Source: Myxococcales bacterium
Lineage (GTDB): Bacteria; Myxococcota; Polyangia; Nannocystales; Nannocystaceae
Assembly (NCBI GenBank): GCA_016793465.1
Contig: JAEUJW010000040.1
Coordinates: 310,001 to 374,000, forward strand
Direction: 5' to 3'
Length of the DNA stretch: 64,000 bases
The translations under genes and the position numbers were made by a program. Below the pieces are notes generated by a model. It was not told the origin of the DNA. It saw only the letters and a list, made by a program, of their open reading frames with translations, and ran no database searches. This document shows, one piece after another, positions 45,197 to 54,442 of this stretch; within the stretch, counting starts at the first letter, position 1; every line of letters begins with the position of its first letter.

Positions 45197-45895
45197 ATGC
45201 CGCCCGTCCCCGTCACCACCATCGGCTTCGACGCCGACGACACGCTCTGGCAAAACGAGACGTTCTTCAGGCTGACCGAGCGGCGCTTCCAGGCCTTGCT
45301 CGCCGACCACGCCGACCCGCACCACCTCGCCGCGCGCCTGCTGGAGTCCGAGCGCCGCAACTTGCGGCACTACGGCTACGGCGTCAAGGGCTTCACGCTG
45401 TCGATGATCGAGACCGCGATCGAGGTGACCGACGGCCGCGTCCCCGGGCAAATTATCAAAGAGATCCTCGAGGCCGGGCGCGAGATGCTGCGCCACCCGG
45501 TCGAGGCCCTGCCGCACGCGCGCGAGACCCTCGAGCTCCTGGCTCCTGACTACACGCTGATCATGATCACCAAGGGCGACCTGTTCGACCAGGAGCGCAA
45601 GCTCGCCGCCTCGGGCCTCGGCGAGCTGTTCGACGCCGTCGAGATCGTCAGCGACAAGACCGCCGCCACCTACGAGCGGCTGTTTCGCCGCCACGGCGAC
45701 GGCCCCGAGCGCAGCGTCATGGTCGGCAATTCATTAAAATCGGACGTCATCCCGGCGCTCCGCGCCGGCGCCTTCGGCGTGCACGTGCCGCACGGGCTCA
45801 CCTGGGCGCTCGAGCGCGACGACCCGCCGCACCACGAGCCGCGCTTCGCGACCCTCGAGCACCTCGGCCATCTCCCGCCCTGGCTCGGCGGGTGA
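45197..45895 (+). CDS. HAD-superfamily hydrolase (phosphatase), 232 aa
   Basis: Cytoplasmic phosphatase with the Asp nucleophile in FDADDTLWQNE (about residues 11-21), Thr/Ser motif II in IMITKGD (about 121-127), Lys motif III around SDKTAATY and the acidic motif IV VGNSLKSDVIPAL (about 175-187). A helical cap (residues ~25-95) is typical of type C1 members such as YjjG-like nucleotidases or phosphoglycolate phosphatases. TACCCT lies 11 nt upstream. AT-rich codons encode IIK (45451-45459) and NSLK (45728-45740). Confidence 0.9.
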   Translation: MPPVPVTTIGFDADDTLWQNETFFRLTERRFQALLADHADPHHLAARLLESERRNLRHYGYGVKGFTLSMIETAIEVTDGRVPGQIIKEILEAGREMLRHPVEALPHARETLELLAPDYTLIMITKGDLFDQERKLAASGLGELFDAVEIVSDKTAATYERLFRRHGDGPERSVMVGNSLKSDVIPALRAGAFGVHVPHGLTWALERDDPPHHEPRFATLEHLGHLPPWLGG

Positions 45896-47134
45896 TCAGC
45901 GCGCCGCGTCCTTCTCGGGGCGGGCCTTCGGGTCATCGAAGCCCGGGCCCAGCTGGATCTGCCCGCCGGCGCGCACGTCCTCGATGATCTGCGGCAGCTG
46001 CTCGGGCCCGACCACCGTGCCCTCCGCGACCGCGATCGGGAACTTCTCGGGGATCCACTTGTTCGTGAACTCGAACCGCACGTCGACGAGCTCGGCGATC
46101 GCCAGCTCGCCGAGCTTCTCCGGCAGCGTGAGCGCCAGCGGCGGCGGCGAGTCCTGGCACATCGTCTTCAGCTTGGGGTCGTCGACGGTGTCGGCGACGA
46201 TCCACCCGCGCGACGGCGCCGCGACGTCGAGCGATCGCTTCAGCACCAGCTTGAACTCCGGCACCGCGCTGTTCGAGTCCCACCACCGCCCGTCGACCGC
46301 CCGCATGGCCGCGTGCGCCTCGTCCCGCGAGACCACGCCGAGCCGGCGCAGGCCCTCGAGCAGCCACGCCTGCATGGCCGCGTCGTACTCCTCGCGCGAG
46401 CGCATCTCGCGGTTCATCACCAGCCCGACCCCGAGCTTGGTGCCCAGCGTGTTCGAGTAGATGTCCTCCGGCGAGAACGCCGAGACGCGCTCGGGCACCC
46501 CCTTCACGCTCTCCCAGCCGTACCACGTCACGACCTCGTGCCAGTTCGAGAGCTGGTGGTTGGCCCACGCCGCCAGCGCGGTCGCGACCTGCCAGCGCCC
46601 GTGCCGCTCGAGCACCCCCTCGGGCAGCGGCGCCACGACGATGCGCCGCCCCGTGCCCTCCCACGGCATGTCGACGGTCACGCCGCTGGGCAGCGCCCGG
46701 GCGATGCGCAGCGACAGGAACAGCGCGCGGTCGGCGTTGTCGCGCACGTGGGCGATGTCGATGAACCCGCCGCGGCAGGTGTACACCAGGCCGTTGCGCT
46801 CGCGGGTGGCCGAGCCGCGGTCGTAGGCGTGCGGCCCGAGGTCGTCGACGCCGAGCACGTTCTTCAGCAGGTCCGGCAGCGGCAGCTGGCCGACCTTCAC
46901 CGTCAGGTCCTGGCCGAACGCGCAGCACGGGCGCAGCTTCTCCGGCGGGTCGAACAGCGGCACGCTGCTCGGGTCGAACACGGTGCCGATGTGGGCCGGG
47001 TCGTCGAGGGCCCGCGCCACCTCTCGCGGGTCGATCAACGTCTCGGTCTTCCACTTCGGGGCGCAGGCGACGGCGGTGAACCCCGCAAGCGCGAGGACTG
47101 CGCGGCGGGGCGAACGGGATGGCGTGGGGGTCAT
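45896..47134 (-). CDS. DUF4056-family lipoprotein, 412 aa
   Basis: Lipobox AVAC follows a 15-residue hydrophobic signal. The domain has family motifs LRPCCAFGQDL (about 72-82), HAYDRGSATRERNGLVYTC (about 108-126), RGGFIDIAHVRDNADR and EDIYSNTLGTKLG. DUF4056 proteins occur near lipid or carotenoid genes in proteobacteria but have no defined function. The two Cys of RPCCAFG and the Cys of YTC may form a disulphide. It converges with the HAD gene (stops adjacent at 45895/45896). Start 47134 fits the signal peptide; TACCTG lies 11 nt upstream. Confidence 0.8.
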   Translation of the reverse strand: MTPTPSRSPRRAVLALAGFTAVACAPKWKTETLIDPREVARALDDPAHIGTVFDPSSVPLFDPPEKLRPCCAFGQDLTVKVGQLPLPDLLKNVLGVDDLGPHAYDRGSATRERNGLVYTCRGGFIDIAHVRDNADRALFLSLRIARALPSGVTVDMPWEGTGRRIVVAPLPEGVLERHGRWQVATALAAWANHQLSNWHEVVTWYGWESVKGVPERVSAFSPEDIYSNTLGTKLGVGLVMNREMRSREEYDAAMQAWLLEGLRRLGVVSRDEAHAAMRAVDGRWWDSNSAVPEFKLVLKRSLDVAAPSRGWIVADTVDDPKLKTMCQDSPPPLALTLPEKLGELAIAELVDVRFEFTNKWIPEKFPIAVAEGTVVGPEQLPQIIEDVRAGGQIQLGPGFDDPKARPEKDAAR

Positions 47135-47183
47135 GGACACCCGGTCAGGTAGCAAGTTTTCGCCGCGGCGCTCCGCGCAACGA

Positions 47184-47189
47184 TAGCGA
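47184..47189 (+). promoter_or_regulatory. -10-like element (TAGCGA), leaderless spacing
   Basis: TAGCGA ends 7 nt before ATG 47197. The final base is A rather than T, otherwise as at the other sites. Confidence 0.45.
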
Positions 47190-47196
47190 ACGGTCC

Positions 47197-48759
47197 ATGC
47201 TTGCCGCGATGTCGTCCCGTCCCCTCCTGCTCGTCGCCTGCTGCGCGGTCGGCGTGGTCGTCCCGGCCGCGCTCGGCGACAGCTATACAGGGCGGCTCAG
47301 CGCCCACGAGGGCCTCCACCTCGTCCACGTCGACGACGCCCCGGTCCGCGAACCCGGCCAGCGTCGCCCGCGCCAGACCGTCGTGGTCGTCATCGACGGC
47401 CTCGGACACCTCGAGGCGCAGACGATGCGCTCGACACAATTGCTGGCCGCCCGCGGCCAGTGCCGCCGCACCGACGTCGGCCCGCTGTCGCTGTCGCGCC
47501 CGGTCTACGCGGCGATCTCGACCGGGCTCGAGCCCGACCGCAGCGGCGTGCGCTTCAACGACGACCCCGCCCCGCTGGCCGCGCGCTCGTTCTGGGAGCT
47601 CGCGCGCGCGGCCGGCCTGCGCGTGTCGGCCAGCAGCGAGCTGACCTGGTGGACCGAGATGTTCCCCCGCGGCTTCGACGAGGTCGCGCTCATCGACCCC
47701 GAGGAGGACCCCTTCCGCCGCTCGCCGCCGGCCGACCTGCGCCTGGTCCACCCGCTCGACGTCGACCACGCCGGCCACGAGTCGGGCGCCGGCTCGCCCG
47801 CGTACCGCGCCGCCGTCGACCGCGTCGACCGCCAGCTCGCCGAGTTCCTCGCCCGCGACGTCGACCTCGCGCAGGACCTCGTGGTCGTCACCGCCGACCA
47901 CGGCCACTCGCTGCACGGCGGCCACGGCGGGCGCCAGGATCGCATCGCCCGCGTGCTCACCTGCTACGCCGGGCTCGGCGTCCGCCACGGCACCGCCGAC
48001 GCCGCCCTCGCGACCACCGCGATCGGGCCCTCGATCGCGCTCCTGCTCGGCCTGCCGTTCCCCGCCGAGATGCGCGCCGGCGACGACGGCCTCGACGCCC
48101 TGTGGGACATCGCCGACCCCGCGGTCCTGCCCGCCGCCTGGCTCGACGACCGCCGCCGGGCCGTGGCCCGCTTCCGCGAGGCCAACGCCGCCGCCGTGGC
48201 GACCTGGCTGCCGGCCAGCGAGGGCAGCTGGGACCGCTTCTACGCCTGGCACCGCGCCCACCAGCAGCGCGTCGCCCTGCTGTTCGCCGGCCTGCTCGGC
48301 GTGACCCTCGCGCTGCAGGCCCGGGCCCACCGCGGCGGCGCGCGCCGCTTCGGCCCCGCGTTCGTCGCCGGCTTCTGCGGCCTCGCCTGGGCCCTGCAGG
48401 TCGGCCTGCGCGGCAGCTTCGACCTCAGCTCGGTCGCCAACCGCGAGGACTTCCTGACCTTCACCAGCGCGATCGGCGTCGTCGCCACGGTCGCGGCGAT
48501 CGTCGCGCACTGGCGGCTGCGGCGCGACCTCGACGCCCTCCTGCTCGACCTCGCGGCGATCTCCGCGATCGGCACCCTGCTCTCGCTCGCCCACCCCGCG
48601 GCGCTCGGCTGGCAGCTCGGCTTCCCCGTGCCGCCGCCGCCGGCGTTCTTCTTCCCCTACTGGGCCGCCCTGTTCCTCGGCGCCTTCAACGGCGTCGGCC
48701 TGGTGTTCGGCCTCGTCGCGCTGGCGACGCGCCGCACCGCGACGCGCCGCACCGCGTGA
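47197..48759 (+). CDS. Alkaline-phosphatase-superfamily membrane protein (PIG/ethanolamine-phosphotransferase-like), 520 aa
   Basis: N-terminal signal/anchor, then an extracytoplasmic sulfatase/phosphodiesterase-like domain: VVVVIDGLGH (metal-binding Asp, about residue 64), SLSRPVYAAISTGLEPDRSG (nucleophile Ser/Thr region), LDVDHAGHESGAGSPAYRAA and VVTADHGHSLHGGHGG (metal His/Asp). About four C-terminal transmembrane helices (residues ~360-510) follow. This layout matches bacterial relatives of GPI ethanolamine-phosphate transferases, which modify surface lipids or glycans. The substrate is not clear. Confidence 0.78.
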   Translation: MLAAMSSRPLLLVACCAVGVVVPAALGDSYTGRLSAHEGLHLVHVDDAPVREPGQRRPRQTVVVVIDGLGHLEAQTMRSTQLLAARGQCRRTDVGPLSLSRPVYAAISTGLEPDRSGVRFNDDPAPLAARSFWELARAAGLRVSASSELTWWTEMFPRGFDEVALIDPEEDPFRRSPPADLRLVHPLDVDHAGHESGAGSPAYRAAVDRVDRQLAEFLARDVDLAQDLVVVTADHGHSLHGGHGGRQDRIARVLTCYAGLGVRHGTADAALATTAIGPSIALLLGLPFPAEMRAGDDGLDALWDIADPAVLPAAWLDDRRRAVARFREANAAAVATWLPASEGSWDRFYAWHRAHQQRVALLFAGLLGVTLALQARAHRGGARRFGPAFVAGFCGLAWALQVGLRGSFDLSSVANREDFLTFTSAIGVVATVAAIVAHWRLRRDLDALLLDLAAISAIGTLLSLAHPAALGWQLGFPVPPPPAFFFPYWAALFLGAFNGVGLVFGLVALATRRTATRRTA

Positions 48760-49068
48760 CCGCCGTCAGCCGCAACCGTCAGCCGACCCCGCACTCGGGC
48801 ACGTCCCCGCGTCGCTGTGATGAGGGCGAACACCGCCCCCGCGATCGTCCACGGTAGGTTCTTCAAGGGAATGCTCCTCGCCGCTCGCAGGCGCGCGCGG
48901 CACCCGCCCAGAACGGCGTTCCCTTGGCGACCGCGCCCCTCCCGGCGGATCACGCCCGGGCGCCCCGCGGGCGTGCACAGGCTCCACCCGCCGCCGACGC
49001 CCGGGCTCGCGTGCGAATGAGACGCCGCGGAGATCGCCTGAGACACCGCGGCAGGTAGCATTGCCTCG
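48760..49068. other. 309-bp intergenic region
   Basis: No gene supported; the best plus frame (48817-49020) is Arg/Pro-rich low complexity. Near the right end is TAGCAT for the TetR2 gene. I see no strong hairpin with a T-run. Confidence 0.5.
49056..49061 (+). promoter_or_regulatory. -10 element (TAGCAT) of the TetR2 operon, leaderless spacing
   Basis: TAGCAT ends 7 nt before ATG 49069. Confidence 0.55.
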
Positions 49069-49836
49069 ATGTCTCTCGCAGCCGACGAACAGAAGCGGGT
49101 GCTCGCGGCCGCCGCACGCCTCGGCGGGCGGGACGGCGGGTACACCATGGACCAGCTGGCGCGCACCGCCGGCATGTCGCGGGCCACCCTGTACCGCCGC
49201 TTCGGCGGGCGCGCCCGCCTCGACGCGGCCCTGCGCGAGCGCGGCGCGGCGCCCCAGTCGCTGCGCGAGCGCCTGCTGGCCGCGACCTTCGAGCTGGTCG
49301 GCGAGCGCGGCCCGCTCGGGTTCTCGCTCGAGGACGTGGCGGTCCGCGCCGGCGCCTCCGTCACCACGATCTACCGCATGTTCGGCGAGCGCGACGAGCT
49401 GATCCGCGAGGCGATCACCCGCCTGGCCCCGCACGCGACCCTGCGCGAGCTCGTCGTCGATCACGACGCGCCGATCGCCGCGACCCTCGAGGGCTTCGTC
49501 GCCGCGGCGATCGGCCGCTTCGAGTCGCAGCCGATCTTCCTGCGCATCATCTTCAGCCCCGACCCCGACTCGTGGCGCTACCTCCACCGCATCCGCGAGC
49601 ACGAGGTCCGCCTCTCGCGCGTGATGCACGAGTACTTCGCCGCCCAGATCGAGCGCGGCCGCGTCGGCGGCGCCCCGCCCCGGCGCCTGGCCACCGCGCT
49701 GGTCGGCATGGTCCTCGGCGACGTGCTCATGCACCGCATGAGCAGCGACCCGCGCCCGCCGGCGGCCGAGCGCGCCCGCGTCATCGTCGCGCTGTTCCTC
49801 GCCGGCGCCGGCAGGGGCAGCCGGAGGCGCGCATGA
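49069..49836 (+). CDS. TetR-family regulator with two tandem HTH domains, 255 aa
   Basis: Two complete TetR-type DNA-binding units in one chain: the first at about residues 8-55 (YTMDQLARTAGMSRATLYRR, F-GGRARLDAAL) and the second at about 64-110 (FSLEDVAVRAGASVTTIYRM, FGERDELIREAI). The rest (about 115-250) is a single ligand/dimer domain. Ordinary TetR proteins have one HTH. A dimer would expose four recognition helices. Its stop overlaps the ATG of the Rph-like gene (ATGA), so it is translationally coupled and probably controls that operon. No obvious palindrome next to its promoter. Confidence 0.85.
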   Translation: MSLAADEQKRVLAAAARLGGRDGGYTMDQLARTAGMSRATLYRRFGGRARLDAALRERGAAPQSLRERLLAATFELVGERGPLGFSLEDVAVRAGASVTTIYRMFGERDELIREAITRLAPHATLRELVVDHDAPIAATLEGFVAAAIGRFESQPIFLRIIFSPDPDSWRYLHRIREHEVRLSRVMHEYFAAQIERGRVGGAPPRRLATALVGMVLGDVLMHRMSSDPRPPAAERARVIVALFLAGAGRGSRRRA

Positions 49837-52508
49837 CTTCGACGACCACCTGGGTGATCGACCTCGCCGACCCCGCCGCCGGCGACCTCGCCAGCGCCGG
49901 CGGCAAGGCCGTCGGCCTGCACGCCCTGCTCGCCGCCGGCCTGCCCGCCCCTCCCGGCTTCTGCGTGACGACCGCCGCCTTCCTCGCCGCCGGCGCGGCC
50001 GACCGCACGTTCGCCGCCCTGCTCGCCGAGCTCGACGCCTGCCCCGCCGACGACCTCGAGGCCCTGCGCCGCCGCGCCGCCGCGCTGCGCGAGCGCGTCT
50101 CGCGGCTGCCGCTGTCGGACGCCCTCGTCGCCGCGGTGGCCGCGGCCCTGCGCCGCCACGGCGAGCACGCCTACGCCGTGCGCTCGAGCGCCAGCGCCGA
50201 GGACCTCGACGACGCCTCGTTCGCCGGCCTGCAGGACAGCTTCTTGCAGGTCCGCGGCGCCGAGGCCGTGACCGACCGCGTGCGCGCGTGCTGGGCCTCG
50301 CTGTTCACCGACCGCGCCGTCGCCTACCGCCGCCGCCGGGGCATCGCCGCCGCCGACGCCGCCATGGCGGTGGTCGTCCAGCGCATGGTCGCCGCCGACG
50401 CCGCCGGCGTGATCTTCTCCGCCGACCCGACCACCGGCCACCGCGGCGTCGCCGTGATCGAGGCCGTCTGGGGCCTCGGCGAGGCCCTCGTCAGCGGCCG
50501 CGCCCCCGCCGACATCATCAAGGTCCGCCGCGACGACGGCGCCGTGCTCGAGCGCCGCCTCGCCGACAAGCGCCGCGCGCTCCTCGGCCTGCCCGGAGGC
50601 GGCACCCGCGAGCAGGATGTCCCCGAGGACAGGCGCGCCGTCTCCGTCCTCGACGACGCCGAGGCCCGCGAGCTCGCCGCCCTCGCCGCGCGCGCCGAGG
50701 CCCTGCGCGGCGCCCCGCAGGACGTCGAGTGGGCGCGCCAGGACGGCGCCCTCTATCTGCTGCAGTCGCGGGCGATCACCACCCTGTTCCCGCAGGTCGG
50801 CAGCGACGACGGCCGCCGCCGCGTGTATCTCTCGTTCGGCCACGTCCAGGTCAACCTCGCGCCGCTCTCGCGGTTCGGCATGTCAGTGATCCGCCGCCTC
50901 ATCCCGTTCGGCCGCCGCCACGGCATCTCGCGCTACGTGCGGGACGCCGGCGGCCGCCTGTTCGCCGACCTCACGCCGATCCTGCAGCGCGCCCCGCTGA
51001 GCTCCATCATCCCCGCCGTGCTCGGCCACATGCATCGCCCGAGCGCCGAGCGCCTCGCGGCCGTGCGCTCGCGGCCCGACGTGCTCGCCGCCGCCAGGTC
51101 GATGCGCCCGACGCTCCTCGAGATGGCGCGCTTCATGGCCCCCGTGCTCGCGCGGACCGTCCGCCGCTCGCTGATGGCGCCCGCGCGCATGCGTGCCCTG
51201 CTCGTCGGCATCTACGACGACCTCGTCGCCCGCCAGAAGGCCGCCGTGGCCGCCGCCCCCGACAGCCCGGCCCGCCTGCGCGTCCTGCAGAGGGAGCTCG
51301 CCGACGAGTTCGACGTCATGATGCGCCGCGCCGTGATGCCGCTGATCGCCGCGATGTTCCTCGGCGAGCGCGTGCTCCGGCGCATGTGCGCCCGCGTGTG
51401 CCCCGAGGCCGCCCCCGACGCGCTGCTGCGCGGCCTCGAGGGCAACATCACCACCGAGATGGACCTCGAGCTCGGCGACCTCGCCGACCTCGCCCGCGAC
51501 CACGCCGGCCTCGTCGCCGCCCTCCGCGGCGCCGACCCGGTCGCCTTCGCCGCCCAGCGCGGCCCCGCCACCGCGCCGTTCTTCGCCGGCTGGGACCGCT
51601 TCCTCGCCCGCTACGGCTCGCGCTGCGCCGGCGAGATCGACGTCGCCGTGCCGCGCTGGCGCGATCGCCCCGACGCTCTGCTGCGCGCCCTCGCCGGCCT
51701 GCAGGACCTCCCCGCCGGCGCCCACCGGGCCCAGCACGAGGCCGCCCGCCGCGAGGCCGAGCGCGTCGCCTCCGTCATCGAGGCCGCCGCCCGCCGCGGC
51801 CCGCTCGGCTGGCTGCGCGGCCCCTTCATCCGCGGCCTCATCGACCGCGTGCGCACCGCCCACGCCCTGCGCGAGCACCACAAGTTCGCGCTCATCGAGC
51901 TGTTCGGCCTGCTGCACGCCGCCGCCCGCGAGGTCGGCGACGCGCTCGTCGCCGACGGCGCCGCCGACGACCCCGACGACGTGTTCCTGCTCGACCTCGA
52001 CGACGTGCTCGCCGCCGCCGACGCCCACGCCCGCGGCGCCTCGCTCGCGCCCCACAAGCAGCGCCTCGCCGACGCCCGCCGCCTCGCCGCCCAGCACGCC
52101 ACCCTCACCCCGCCGTCGCTGGTGACCGACGAGGGTGAGGTCCCCCCGCTGCCCGTCGCCGCCGAATTGCCGGCCGGCACGCTGCGCGGCGTCGCCGTGT
52201 CCTCTGGCGTGATCGAGGGCCGCGCGCGCGTGATCCGCGACCCCGCGCGCGAGACCCTCGCCGCCGGCGAGGTGCTCGTCGCCCCCTTCACCGACCCCGG
52301 CTGGACCCCGCTGTTCATGCACGCCGCGGCGCTCGTCATGGAGGTCGGCGGCCTCATGACCCACGGCAGCGTGGTCGCCCGCGAGATCGGCATCCCCGCA
52401 GTCGTCGCCGTCGACGACGCCACCCGCAAGATCCGCGACGGCCAGCGCGTCCGCGTCGACGGCGACCGCGGCTGGGTCACCCTGCTCGCCGACGAGGAGG
52501 GCGCGTGA
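49833..52508 (+). CDS. Rifampin-phosphotransferase-like PEP-utilising enzyme, 891 aa
   Basis: Order: N-terminal PPDK-type ATP-grasp domain (about 10-320; GGKAVGLHALLAAGLPAP, VRSSASAEDLDDASFAG, QRMVAADAAGVIFSADP, DVEWAR), a helical central substrate domain (about 330-770), and a C-terminal swivelling phosphohistidine domain with GGLMTHGSVVAREIGIPAVV, catalytic His about residue 844. This matches rifampin phosphotransferase (Rph) more than PEP synthase, since the PEP-binding barrel is absent and length fits (Rph ~870). It probably phosphorylates a small molecule. The central domain diverges and lacks clear Rph signatures, so the substrate may differ. Confidence 0.82.
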   Translation: MTSTTTWVIDLADPAAGDLASAGGKAVGLHALLAAGLPAPPGFCVTTAAFLAAGAADRTFAALLAELDACPADDLEALRRRAAALRERVSRLPLSDALVAAVAAALRRHGEHAYAVRSSASAEDLDDASFAGLQDSFLQVRGAEAVTDRVRACWASLFTDRAVAYRRRRGIAAADAAMAVVVQRMVAADAAGVIFSADPTTGHRGVAVIEAVWGLGEALVSGRAPADIIKVRRDDGAVLERRLADKRRALLGLPGGGTREQDVPEDRRAVSVLDDAEARELAALAARAEALRGAPQDVEWARQDGALYLLQSRAITTLFPQVGSDDGRRRVYLSFGHVQVNLAPLSRFGMSVIRRLIPFGRRHGISRYVRDAGGRLFADLTPILQRAPLSSIIPAVLGHMHRPSAERLAAVRSRPDVLAAARSMRPTLLEMARFMAPVLARTVRRSLMAPARMRALLVGIYDDLVARQKAAVAAAPDSPARLRVLQRELADEFDVMMRRAVMPLIAAMFLGERVLRRMCARVCPEAAPDALLRGLEGNITTEMDLELGDLADLARDHAGLVAALRGADPVAFAAQRGPATAPFFAGWDRFLARYGSRCAGEIDVAVPRWRDRPDALLRALAGLQDLPAGAHRAQHEAARREAERVASVIEAAARRGPLGWLRGPFIRGLIDRVRTAHALREHHKFALIELFGLLHAAAREVGDALVADGAADDPDDVFLLDLDDVLAAADAHARGASLAPHKQRLADARRLAAQHATLTPPSLVTDEGEVPPLPVAAELPAGTLRGVAVSSGVIEGRARVIRDPARETLAAGEVLVAPFTDPGWTPLFMHAAALVMEVGGLMTHGSVVAREIGIPAVVAVDDATRKIRDGQRVRVDGDRGWVTLLADEEGA

Positions 52509-52984
52509 AGCTCGCCCTGCTCGCCATGGCCGCGCCGCTGGCGCTCCTGCTCGCGGTCATCGCCCACCAGCGCAAGTTCGCCGAGCTGTGGACCGCGAGC
52601 CTCGGCCAGGCCCAGGGCCTCCTGCCGCTGCTGCTGCTCGCCGTCCTGTTCGCCGCCTGCGTCGAGGTCGTGGTGCCCGCCGACATCATCAGCCGCTGGC
52701 TCGGCCAGGAGTCGGGCGCGCGCGGCATCTTGCTGGCGTGGCTCGCCGGCGTGCTGACCCCCGGCGGCGGCCCGATCGGCCTGACCCTCGTCGCCGCCTT
52801 CGCCCGCCAGGGCGCCGCGGTCCCGGTCCTCCTGACCTACCTCGTCTCGCTGTCGACGCTCTCGCTGATCCGCATGCCGCTCGAGGTCGGCATCCTCGGC
52901 GGCCGTCTGACCCTGCTGCGCGTCGCCTTCTGCGCGCTGCTCCCGCCGCTCGTCGGCCTCGCCGCCCGCCTGTGTCGCCTGTGA
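52505..52984 (+). CDS. Small membrane protein resembling half of a DUF318/ArsP permease, 159 aa
   Basis: Four to five hydrophobic helices; the segment VEVVVPADIISRWLG and GVLTPGGGPIGLTLVAAF recall DUF318-type permease halves, which normally have two such units and a Cys. It overlaps the Rph-like gene by 4 bp (GTGA), so the three genes are one transcript. A role in import or efflux of the molecule modified by the upstream enzyme is inference. Alternatively a lone accessory membrane protein. Confidence 0.6.
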   Translation: MKLALLAMAAPLALLLAVIAHQRKFAELWTASLGQAQGLLPLLLLAVLFAACVEVVVPADIISRWLGQESGARGILLAWLAGVLTPGGGPIGLTLVAAFARQGAAVPVLLTYLVSLSTLSLIRMPLEVGILGGRLTLLRVAFCALLPPLVGLAARLCRL

Positions 52985-53281
52985 TCAGCGCTTCAGCAGC
53001 GACTCGCGGCGGATGAGGTAGACCAGCGGGCCGATCGAGCCGAGCGTCGCCGTCAGCAGCAGGTACGGCGCGACCGTCAGCCCGTGCTTGCGCGCGTCGA
53101 CCCACATCCACGCCGCGATCATGCCGATCGCCAGCAGCAGGTCGACCCCGACCTGCACGCTCCCGGGGTTGTCGAGCAGCCCGGCGAAGATCTGCACGAA
53201 CCCGACCTCGGCGACCGCCCAGGCGGTCAGCGCGAGGAAGTCGACGAGCACGATGGTGAGGAGGATCTGCTTCTTGTTCAT
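52985..53281 (-). CDS. DUF2834-like small membrane protein, 98 aa
   Basis: Three hydrophobic helices (residues ~7-27, 42-62, 70-88) ending GSIGPLVYLIRRESLLKR; length and layout match DUF2834. Its stop is directly adjacent to the end of the convergent permease gene. Function unknown. Confidence 0.7.
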   Translation of the reverse strand: MNKKQILLTIVLVDFLALTAWAVAEVGFVQIFAGLLDNPGSVQVGVDLLLAIGMIAAWMWVDARKHGLTVAPYLLLTATLGSIGPLVYLIRRESLLKR

Positions 53282-53496
53282 GGCGGTTGTCCTTCGCCGT
53301 CCCCGTGAGCAACCCGCGTGCCAGCCGCGATCGTCAGGCCCGCTCGCCCGCCGCGCGCCCCCGCGTTGCAGCCCTGCAACGTCGGGTTGCGCCGCCGCAT
53401 CGTCGCCGCGCCGCGCCCCCGCGATCGCGGCCCGTCGCCGCTGGCACGCGTGCTGCTGGCTGCGCCGGTCATGTCGCGCCTCGCCGCCGCCTCGGT

Positions 53497-53502
53497 TACC
53501 CT
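53497..53502 (+). promoter_or_regulatory. -10 element (TACCCT) that decides the histidine-kinase start
   Basis: TACCCT ends 7 nt before GTG 53510, in frame with the kinase. It lies downstream of the first in-frame ATG (53471), which would then be outside the transcript. Confidence 0.6.
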
Positions 53503-53509
53503 CGCCCTC

Positions 53510-54442
53510 GTGCCCTCGTCGTCGACCCTGCTCCGCGATCCGCGGGCCGGCGCGCTGCTCGGCTTCGGCCTCGGCGGCGTCGACTACCTGCTGCTGCGCG
53601 CGCTCGGCGTGACCATGCGGCTCGGCTCGCACGACGCCACCCTCGCCATCTGCCTGGTGTTCGCCCTCAGCTTCGCCGGGCTCGGCTGGGCGATCAGCCG
53701 CCTGCTCGCCGCCCAGGTCGCCCTGCGGGCCTCCGCCCTGCAGGTCGCCGACAGCCAGCGCCGCGCGCTGCACAGCGAGAAGCTGGCGGAGATCGGTGCG
53801 CTCGCCGCCGGCGTCGCCCACGAGGTCCGCAACCCGCTCGGCGTCATCCGCTCGTCCGCCGCCATGCTCGCGCAGGACCTCCCCGAGGGCAGCGACGCCC
53901 GCCGCGCCTCCGGCTTCATCGTCGACGAGGTCGACCGCCTCAACGGCGTGGTGCGGGCCCTCCTCGACTACGCCCGCCCGCTCGCCACCCGCCACGAGCC
54001 GCTCACCCTCGACGCCCTCATGTCCGCCGTCCACCCGCTCGTCGCGCCCGCGCTCGACGAGCGCGGCGTCCGCCTGACCACCCGCGGCGCCGGGACCCTG
54101 CGCGGCGACCCCGACCTGATCGCCCAGGTCGCGCTCACCCTCATCGACAACGCCGCCCACGCTGCCCGCGGCGGCCGCGTCGAGGTCTCGCTCGCCGCCA
54201 CCACCGCCGGCTGCGAGCTGCGCGTCGCCGACGACGGCCCCGGCGTCGACCCCGTCGTCCAGGGCCGCATCTTCGCCCCGTTCGTCACCACACGCCCCGG
54301 CGGCACCGGCCTCGGCCTCGCCATGGCCGCCCGCATCGCCGAGGCCCACGGCGGCACCGTGCGATTGAGCCACGGCGGCGGCCTCGGCCCCGACGGCCGC
54401 GGCGCCTGCTTCGTGCTCGCCCTCCCGGAGGCCCACGCGTGA
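53510..54442 (+). CDS. NtrB-type sensor histidine kinase, 310 aa
   Basis: Two membrane helices (about 16-35 and 44-66), then the HisKA dimerisation box HSEKLAEIGALAAGVAHEVR (phospho-His about residue 98), and an HATPase domain with LIDNAAHAA (N box), DDGPGV (G1) and GGTGLGLAMA (G2). GTG 53510 is preferred to ATG 53471 because a TACCCT promoter element lies exactly 7 nt upstream, giving a leaderless transcript. Its stop overlaps the GTG of the response regulator (GTGA). No periplasmic sensor domain is present, so the stimulus is probably in the membrane or reached through a partner. Confidence 0.87.
   Translation: MPSSSTLLRDPRAGALLGFGLGGVDYLLLRALGVTMRLGSHDATLAICLVFALSFAGLGWAISRLLAAQVALRASALQVADSQRRALHSEKLAEIGALAAGVAHEVRNPLGVIRSSAAMLAQDLPEGSDARRASGFIVDEVDRLNGVVRALLDYARPLATRHEPLTLDALMSAVHPLVAPALDERGVRLTTRGAGTLRGDPDLIAQVALTLIDNAAHAARGGRVEVSLAATTAGCELRVADDGPGVDPVVQGRIFAPFVTTRPGGTGLGLAMAARIAEAHGGTVRLSHGGGLGPDGRGACFVLALPEAHA

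Noticed and set aside
48817..49020. 67-codon plus-strand frame in the gap before TetR2
   Set aside because: Arg/Pro/His low complexity, no ribosome site or -10 element at the right distance, no domain.
49833..52508. Phosphoenolpyruvate synthase (ppsA)
   Set aside because: The C-terminal PEP-binding barrel of PpsA/PPDK is missing and the phospho-His domain is last, as in rifampin phosphotransferase.
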